The translations under genes were made by a program, and so were the position numbers. A stretch of DNA of 64,000 nucleotides from Grifola frondosa. Its lineage: Eukaryota; Basidiomycota; Agaricomycetes; Polyporales; Grifolaceae. The stretch lies in contig LUGG01000006.1 of assembly GCA_001683735.1 (NCBI GenBank), positions 620,001 through 684,000 on the forward strand, written 5' to 3'. Under the pieces are notes generated by a model. That model was not told the origin of the DNA. It did not search any database and saw only the letters and a program-made list of their open reading frames with translations. This document shows positions 58,038 to 64,000 of this stretch, piece after piece; position 1 is the first letter of the stretch, and each line of letters opens with the position of its first letter.

Positions 58038-58712
58038 TCATTGATCACCATCCTTTATCCGTACGTTGTTGTATCCCCAACGTAGGTCCAGCTTCATAAA
58101 GTACTTGGCGCCCTTCAATTGGTCGATTAAAGAGCTGATACGAGGAAGTGGGTAGCGGTTCTTGACCGTGACTGCATTCAGCTTTCGATAATCCTGGACG
58201 AGTCGAAGAGATCCATCCTTCTTCTTCACGAAGAAGACTGCTGCACCGACGGGGCTCTTTGATGGACGGATGTAACCTTTTCTGAGGTTTTCATCCAAGA
58301 ACTCATCCAGTTGACGAGTCTCCTCCGGTGACAAGGGGTAAACCTTCGAAATGGGCGGCAGGTTTTGGTCCGGCATTAAGTCAATCGCATGATCGTAAGA
58401 CTTGCTCGTAGGGAAGCGTTCACTAGCCGTTTTGGAAAAAACATCCTCAAAATCGTGGAGGTGGTCCGGAACGATCTCTTTCCATTCTCTCTTCTGCTTT
58501 CCTGCTTGGGCCACCTCTTCGATCTCTTGCGACTTGGTGTACTTTGCGCAAATCTCTACCCATTGGTCGAGGACTGCGTTAGACTCGGGATCATGTGAAT
58601 CGACCTCGTACCAGGCCACCGTGTCCTTGTAAAACTCCCAGTACCGCTTCGAATAACGGTATCCAAGGGGAACTTCATCGTCCGCACGAATGAACTCTTC
58701 TTCTAGTTCCAT
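58038..58712 (-). pseudogene. Chromovirus D RT (5' half), ended by a nonsense codon
   Basis: Minus strand: [56 protein letters not shown] and [20 protein letters not shown]. It ends in TGA at 58038-58040, exactly where the family has TGG (W) before KAAFR. The frame continues downstream (56713-58022) with no shift, so one G-to-A change (C-to-T on the plus strand) breaks it. Confidence 0.9.
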
Positions 58713-58796
58713 TCGTTCCTCCCAAGCAGGCCGCGATGGGACTTTCGCGTCATTTGTCTCGGTCGTACGAAGTCCTTTGTTGACGCCAAGATTCGA

Positions 58797-59300
58797 TCAG
58801 CTTCCTCCATTGTCTGCGGCTTCTTCTTGTCCTTCTTCGCGAACCTTGGTCCGCACTCCTTTGGGACACCTAGTAAATTCCAAGGTTCCAGCGTCCCAGT
58901 CTATCTCCGGATTGTGTTGTCGAATATAGTCGAGGCCTATAATCAGGTCTCGATCGCCTACGTTAGTCACTAACATAGGGACCTCGTGTCTCATGATCTC
59001 CTATCTTCAATTTCAACACCGTGTAGACTTGGATCGGTCCTCCTTCATTTTCGGATCGATCCGCATTGTAGACGACCAGGGTTTTTTGAGGGGTTTCACT
59101 CCAACGTTGTGCTTCCGCACGAAGTCTTCGTGAACGAATACTGAGAATGCTCCGGAGTCTAGGAGTGCCTGCGTTTGTACGGATCCCTTGCTGCCGCTTA
59201 CTGTAACTGGAAGATCAAAATTTTGACGACTTTTTGATATTTCGGTTACACTAATACAATTGTAGGTTGCGAGAGAGAGAGGCCTTCACGTCAGCAGGGA
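58797..59300 (-). pseudogene. Chromovirus D aspartic protease region
   Basis: Minus strand: a LLDSGAFS-type active site (about 59130-59165, different frame), then MLVTNVGDRDLIIGLDYIRQHNPEIDW (split here: VGDRDLIIGLDYIRQ and HNPEIDW, about 58890-58980). Frames change between these pieces. The DSG is the catalytic Asp triad of a retroviral-type protease. Confidence 0.75.
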
Positions 59301-59392
59301 CACATGAGGCCGCTCTAAAAATCCATATTTCACGTCGACGACGACGTGCCAATCGCTCCTATCTCCTCGATCTTGGCCGTTGACTCGGGTCC

Positions 59393-60806
59393 TTAGCCGT
59401 CTCTTTCTGCTTGCCCTTGTCGACGGCCTTCTTCTTCTTTTCCTGACGAGCTCCTGTCCGAGAGGCGAATTAACTCGTCGATACTCATATCGCGGATGGA
59501 CTTCCCACTGGGCTTCTTATCTGGACACGCATTTGCCAGATGGCCCACCTTGCCGCAGACGAAACATGCTCCTTTTGCACGTGCCACTGCGCGATCAACG
59601 TCCATTGCATTGGGGTCGCGGGTATGAGTCAGAGCGGGATGAGACTGAGCTTGCGAGTGGGGGTGACGATAAGCAGTCGTCTTTGACTGCTGTGGAGCCG
59701 ATCCAGGGTGGGCGTAAGTGCCGCGGGCCTGATCGACTCGTTGGGCCCGTTCGAGGTACTTCTCCCAGGTGTCCGGCTGCGTCTCATGACCGGCGATCGC
59801 ATCCCGAATCGACTGCTTAACCTGGGTCCGAAGAAGGGAGAGGAGGGTTTGCTGGTTGTGTCCGGATGCGGGGGCCCAGCGGCGGAAATGTTCGGCATAC
59901 GACTGTACCGGTCCGTCGTTGCGAAGGCACATCAGCGCCTGTTGCGCGTCAAACTGTGAGTCGAGGCGTCCGTATTGACCAAGAAACTTTTTCTTGAAGT
60001 CCTCCCACGAGCCAACGGGAACGTTGTTATTAAAATTATCGCTGTAAGAGGATGCCCAGTCTAGGGCTCCCTCCTTGAGCGATCCAAGGATCAGAGCAAT
60101 ATGATCCATCGACGATTGGACTTCGTAATAAACGAAGTACGTCTCCCATGCCTTCATCCACTGTTCCGCGGTCATTTCCTTCGTAGGCTTGGTGAAGGGT
60201 GCAGGAGCGGGGAACTTGGGCTTACGAATAGTGCCCTCGTGCGGCGCGGCAGGCCCTCTCGTAGTCGGGAGCGGGGACATCAGTCGTCGCGGGGAGAGGG
60301 TGAAGTGGGTCGTGGGTCTGGAATGGGAAAGGCGGGCCGGTAGGAAACGTTCCGGTTCGAATGTCTGGACGTACGAGAGCGTGACCTTCCTCGGAACGGA
60401 GGGTTCTCGAGAGCTAGACATCGTGCCTTGAGATTCTTGATCGACAGCCTCAACGAAGCGATGTCGTCCCGGAGTTCCTGGACGACCTGGTCGGCTTCAC
60501 CTCGGCTTTCGATGCTCTGTCTGCTAGAGTGACTGCGTCCGCGATCCGGCTCCTGTTCTCTTCCTCGAGAGCGTTCACCCGACCTACTCCGGCGTTCACC
60601 AACCGGGTCAGTGAGGTCGAGTCTTCCTCGAGTGTCGTGATGCGGCGGGTATGATCGGTCAGGCCTTCCGCGAGAAGGTTCGTAACCACCCTGGTTATGA
60701 ACGCTTCGAGCTCCTGTTGGGCCTGAGTTTGTGGAGGAGGAGGAGGTGGAATTGCCGTGGCTTCCGTGGGTGTCCACGGGTTCTCGGATGGTCCGGCTGC
60801 ATCCAT
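59393..60806 (-). pseudogene. Chromovirus D gag, frameshifted in its N-terminal part
   Basis: The main frame (60421-59393, 342 codons) has the retrotransposon gag domain (TAEQWMKAWETYFVYYEV, YGRLDSQFDAQQAL, AEHFRRWA) and a CCHC knuckle CFVCGKVGHLANAC (about 59530-59575), then a basic C-terminus. Upstream, 60806-60450 in another frame encodes a Pro-run followed by a coiled coil (TRRITTLEEDSTSLTRLVN), and the coiled coil continues (DDIASLRLSIKNLKAR) in a third frame. Real gag therefore probably starts at 60806 or above, with one or two indels. Confidence 0.8.
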
Positions 60807-61002
60807 GAGACTCGTCCGAATGGGTGGGAGCTGCGGACGTGGGCTGAAGATCCGTTCCGTCCGTCCAGGGAGTTCTTGCGACTCGTATATGAACCTCTGT
60901 GTAGGTTCGGAGGAGGTAGTAGAAGAGACCGACGATGGAGAGGATAGAGATAGTGGTGACGACAGTTTGGGTAACGATAAGAACGATCACGGGGTTGGAC
61001 AT
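60507..61002 (-). other. ORF with an N-terminal hydrophobic segment in the chromovirus D leader
   Basis: The minus frame from ATG 61002 opens with about 30 hydrophobic residues (VIVLIVTQTVVTTISI then LSIVGLFYYLL), predicted membrane-spanning, and then overlaps the gag N-terminus in another frame as a Ser/Arg-rich sequence. It could be a small leader ORF or a chance frame. No family was recognised. Confidence 0.25.
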
Positions 61003-61087
61003 GTGTCACAAACAAAAGTTCTTTTTTCTCAAGCTCGCGGAGTGAATACAATTGTACACGATACTAGGCCCTCGCCGTTCCCTTGAC

Positions 61088-61360
61088 CTACAGCCAGTAC
61101 TTCTCGCAATACTGCACGTTGGTCTCAAAGAGACGCTTAGCGAGCTCCGCGACTTCCTTGCACGACTTATGTACGTTTCCACGTGCTTTGTAAATCTGAC
61201 GGAAGGCGAAGTGGAAGTTGACTAAGTCGAAGATCTCCCACAGGGGAAGGGGGCGATTGTCGTCAAGGTAAAGGAGGATGTTCGTCAAGTAGATGGAAAG
61301 GAGATGTAAGGAAAGGCGAACAGCTGTGGTCACCATTTTGGTAATACAATATAGCATCAA
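61088..61360 (-). CDS. Small ORF upstream of chromovirus D gag, unknown
   Basis: 90 codons on the minus strand with ordered protein-like composition (PLPLWEIFDLVNFHFAFRQI, then KARGNVHKSCKEVAELAKRL), ending YCEKYWL. It is co-directional with gag and lies where the element's 5' leader would be. It may be a host gene remnant or an element-encoded extra ORF. The family was not recognised. Confidence 0.35.
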   Translation of the reverse strand: MMLYCITKMVTTAVRLSLHLLSIYLTNILLYLDDNRPLPLWEIFDLVNFHFAFRQIYKARGNVHKSCKEVAELAKRLFETNVQYCEKYWL

Positions 61361-61410
61361 CCTGCTACAACCATTGTGAGTTAGCTGGTCAGGTTGTCAA
61401 AAATGCCGTA

Positions 61411-62690
61411 GTACAATACTGGGCAGATTGTAATATATATTGTATTACAATAGGAGCATTGTAATACAGCTAGGCTGCATTTTTTTACAATTAGGGCTGC
61501 TTGTAATATTTCTATAGTACAATCTGACCTGATTGTAATACTAGATAATACAATCAGGCCAGGTTGTAATTTTCGATAAAACAATCTGGTCAGATTGTAA
61601 TATTCAATAGTACAATCTGACCTGGTTGTAATACCAGATAATACAATCAGGCCAGGTTGTAATTTTCGATAAAACAATCTGGTCAGGTTGTAATACTGGA
61701 TAAAACAATCTGGTCAGATTGTAATATTCAGTAGTACAATCTGACCTGGTTGTAATATTCAATAAAACAACCAGGCCAGGTTGTAATTTTCGATAAAACA
61801 ATCTGGTCAGATTGTAATATTCAATAGTACAATCTGACCTGATTGTAATACTAGATAATACAATCAGGCCAGGTTGTAATTTTCGATAAAACAATCTGGT
61901 CAGATTTTAATATTCAATAGTACAATCTGACCTGATTGTAATACTAGATAAAACAACCTGGTCAAATTGTAATATTCAATAGTACAATCAGGTCAGGTTG
62001 TAATACTGGATAATACAATCAGGCCAGGTTGTAATACTAGATAAAACAACCTGGTCAAATTGTAATATTCAATAGTACAATCAGGTCAGGTTGTAATACT
62101 GGATAATACAATCAGGCCAGGTTGTAATTTTCGATAAAACAATCAGGCCAGATTGTAATACTACTGGTAATACAATCTGACCTGATTGTAATATTCAGTA
62201 GTACAATCTGACCTGGTTTAATACTAGATAATACAATCAGGTCAGATTGTAATTTTCGATAAAACAATCTGGTCAGATTGTAATATTGAATAGTACAATC
62301 AGGTCAGGTTGTAATACTAGATAAAACAATCTGGTCAGATTGTAATATTGAATAGTACAATCAGGTCAGGTTGTAATACTAGATAATACAATCAGGCCAG
62401 ATTGTAATACTACTGGTAATACAATCTGACCTGATTGTAATTTTCAATAAAACAACCTGGTCAGATTGTAATATTCAGTAGTACAATCTAACCTGGTTGT
62501 AATACTAGATAATACAATCAGGTCAGATTGTAATTTTTGATAATACAATCAGGCCAGATTGTAATTTTCGATAAAACAACCAGGTCAGATTGTAATACTA
62601 CTGGTAATACAATCTGGCCTGATTGTAATATTCAGTAGTACAATCAGGTCAGGTTGTAATACTTCATTATTACAATCCCACCTGCTTGTA
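61411..62690. repeat. Tandem array of short palindromes (about 40 units of about 31 bp)
   Basis: Each unit has an 18-20 bp palindrome of the form ACAATCTG-GT-CAGATTGT (or the ACAATCAG/CTGATTGT and CAGGTTGT variants), followed by a 12-15 bp AT-rich spacer such as AATATTCAATAGT, AATACTAGATAAT, AATTTTCGATAAA or AATACTGGATAAT. Spacers recur in a partial order, suggesting a higher-order repeat of about three units (about 93 bp). Each unit can form a hairpin in single-stranded DNA or RNA. It is bounded on the left by chromovirus D leader DNA. Confidence 0.9.
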
Positions 62691-62699
62691 TTATCCATA

Positions 62700-64000
62700 T
62701 CAGGATGATAGAGCTCGGGGTAAATACAGGATTTGTCACATGTTGCGGAAACATACCACATTTGGTATGTTTTAAACATAGCCACCATATGTTTTCTCCT
62801 CCACTACTCCCTCAATTCTGCACAGATATTCTTCATTTTAGGTTCGTCTGAAAGCGGTCGTCGAGTATAATTAGATTATGTACATATCTTTGTATGATAT
62901 TAAAATAAAAACATACCATTCTGGGCAACCACCCCAGAATGTTCTGCTGCATTGCTCCTTCAAATCTTCACCAAATTTCTTAATTCCTTCATCCCCTTGG
63001 TCGCCTTAGTGTCCCATTTTATGTTCTACATTTATTTTGGCAGAATATGTGACGGAAAACATACCATTTCTGGTGGGTGCAGGCTCAGCCACACCAGAAT
63101 TCCTCCCCCTCCTCCTCCCTCAATACTTCATGGATTCTCTTTATTTAACATTCCCCGTAGTCCTACATATGTCTATTTTAATTTTATGTATAGTAGACAG
63201 CCCCAAACAATGATAATATTTCGTCTCCTCCTGCTTTGCTGGCAGGGATCCATCCTAATTTGGGAAATGAATATTGGACGGAATCTGGAACGAAGGGCAC
63301 CGTCTAAAAGGTGTATTTTATTCTAATAAGGCGATGTTCACGCCGAAATATTCCGTCCGGTACTCATTTCAGGACACACACAACAACATTGGGTGGCAGT
63401 TGCCACACTGATCACCCAATATCCTTCCACCCAGTTGCTATTTTTTTATCGTCTCTTTTGTATCCATCTACCATTGTATATATCTCTCAGATCCTCCTTC
63501 TATTTCACTGTTTGATGCATATTTGATAATGCTGAATCCCAAACACTGAAATGTAATATCCCCCTGTTAGGGATTTTTCTGGCAGCTTTAAAAACACAAA
63601 AAGTTCCATATATATAACACTCATACAGCTCTACAATATACAACAAAGATCACAAGAATACATGAGGAAGTGAGGGAGATATGAGGAAAAATACCTAATT
63701 GTGGCTGAAACCTCAATACTGCTGTACCGGGCTCAAGTCACCTGTACAAGTGAATCAGGGGCAAGTACACTGATTCCTGAATTACTCCCTCAATTCCTCA
63801 TCAATTTTTATGATCTTGGACTTGTTTGGAAGCTGTTATATTCCTTTATCCTCTCCTACAATCCGATCTGTTATTATATTTCGTGTAGTAGGACAATTGT
63901 ATAATCTATAGGGGAAGCTGATAAGGATTTCACCATATGGGATCGTCTCTGATAAGCGTAATGTATAGCTCATAATGATACCCCAATATAAAGGAATACA
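62700..64000. other. AT-rich DNA with repeated hairpin modules
   Basis: No supported gene. Three modules share an AAACATACCA start: 62749-62772 (perfect 10-bp inverted repeat around CATT), 62907-62940 (followed by ATTCTGGG...CCCAGAAT) and 63055-63100 (followed by TTCTGGTG...CACCAGAA). Each is followed by a pyrimidine-rich CTCC...CTCAA stretch, and they are spaced about 150-160 bp. A weaker relative lies near 63690-63830. Confidence 0.6.

Larger units (their letters stand above)
43141..61080 (-). mobile_element. Chromovirus (Ty3/gypsy with chromodomain), element D, split by copy C
   Basis: Minus strand: gag (60806-59393), protease, RT-RNase H (58712-57048), integrase zinc finger (57048-56713), then copy C (44861-56712), then the remaining integrase and chromodomain (44860-43552) and the 3' LTR (43141-43542). 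The reading order resumes exactly across the copy C target duplication CCGG. The 5' LTR was not found, so the right end is truncated or lost in the palindrome array. Confidence 0.85.

Noticed and set aside
61411..62690. CRISPR-like array (regular palindromic repeats with spacers)
   Set aside because: Spacers are AT-rich, 12-15 bp and recur in a few types, the repeats are variable, no cas genes are near, and the organism is a fungus.

Overview
The window looks like nuclear DNA of a filamentous basidiomycete (Agaricomycete type). The evidence is short GT-AG introns of about 50 nt, a TFIIIC tau131-type gene, a HET-domain gene, Ty3/gypsy elements including a chromovirus, and a DIRS-like tyrosine-recombinase retroelement. 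Roughly the first 8.4 kb is host gene space. Most of the rest is nested or adjacent mobile DNA.

Layout: 2-322 is the C-terminal end of a Pat1-type mRNA-decay factor. 590-4585 is a multi-exon TFIIIC TPR subunit. 5426-5659 is an unrecognised coding remnant. 6681-8374 is a HET-domain gene broken by one frameshift. About 11.7-25.2 kb holds a carnitine O-acetyltransferase pseudogene (minus strand), split by an 11.9 kb LTR retrotransposon (copy A, 12449-24313). 26.2-27.1 kb is an AT-rich ORF of uncertain, possibly Helitron-like, origin. 27294-38905 is copy B of the same retrotransposon family, in the opposite orientation. About 39.0-43.1 kb is a decayed DIRS-like element. 43141-61.1 kb is a decayed chromovirus (minus strand) whose integrase is split by copy C (44865-56708). 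61.4-62.7 kb is a tandem array of short palindromes. 62.7-64 kb is AT-rich DNA with repeated hairpin modules.

The striking content is the retrotransposon family represented by A, B and C, about 35 kb of the 64. Each copy has about 1.1-1.25 kb LTRs (TGATAC...GTATCA), 4-bp target duplications, and a gag-pol reading frame damaged by many frameshifts. Between pol and the 3' LTR each copy also carries an extra gene on the opposite strand. That gene has five exons and four conserved introns and is fully open in all three copies (580, 568 and 564 aa). It encodes an invariant C-X2-C-X8-C-X8-C-X2-C-X6-C cluster, similar to fungal binuclear zinc clusters. Its sequence and the adjacent U3 vary between copies although gag-pol and the R/U5 side are nearly the same. 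The gene is bracketed by two copies of a stem-loop plus polypurine tract. The octamer TCGCAAGT occurs about 20 times per element. A reasonable hypothesis is an element-encoded DNA-binding regulator (anti-silencing or autoregulatory) with dispersed sites, kept in antisense so that its introns survive retrotransposition. The sequence supports the architecture; the function is inference.
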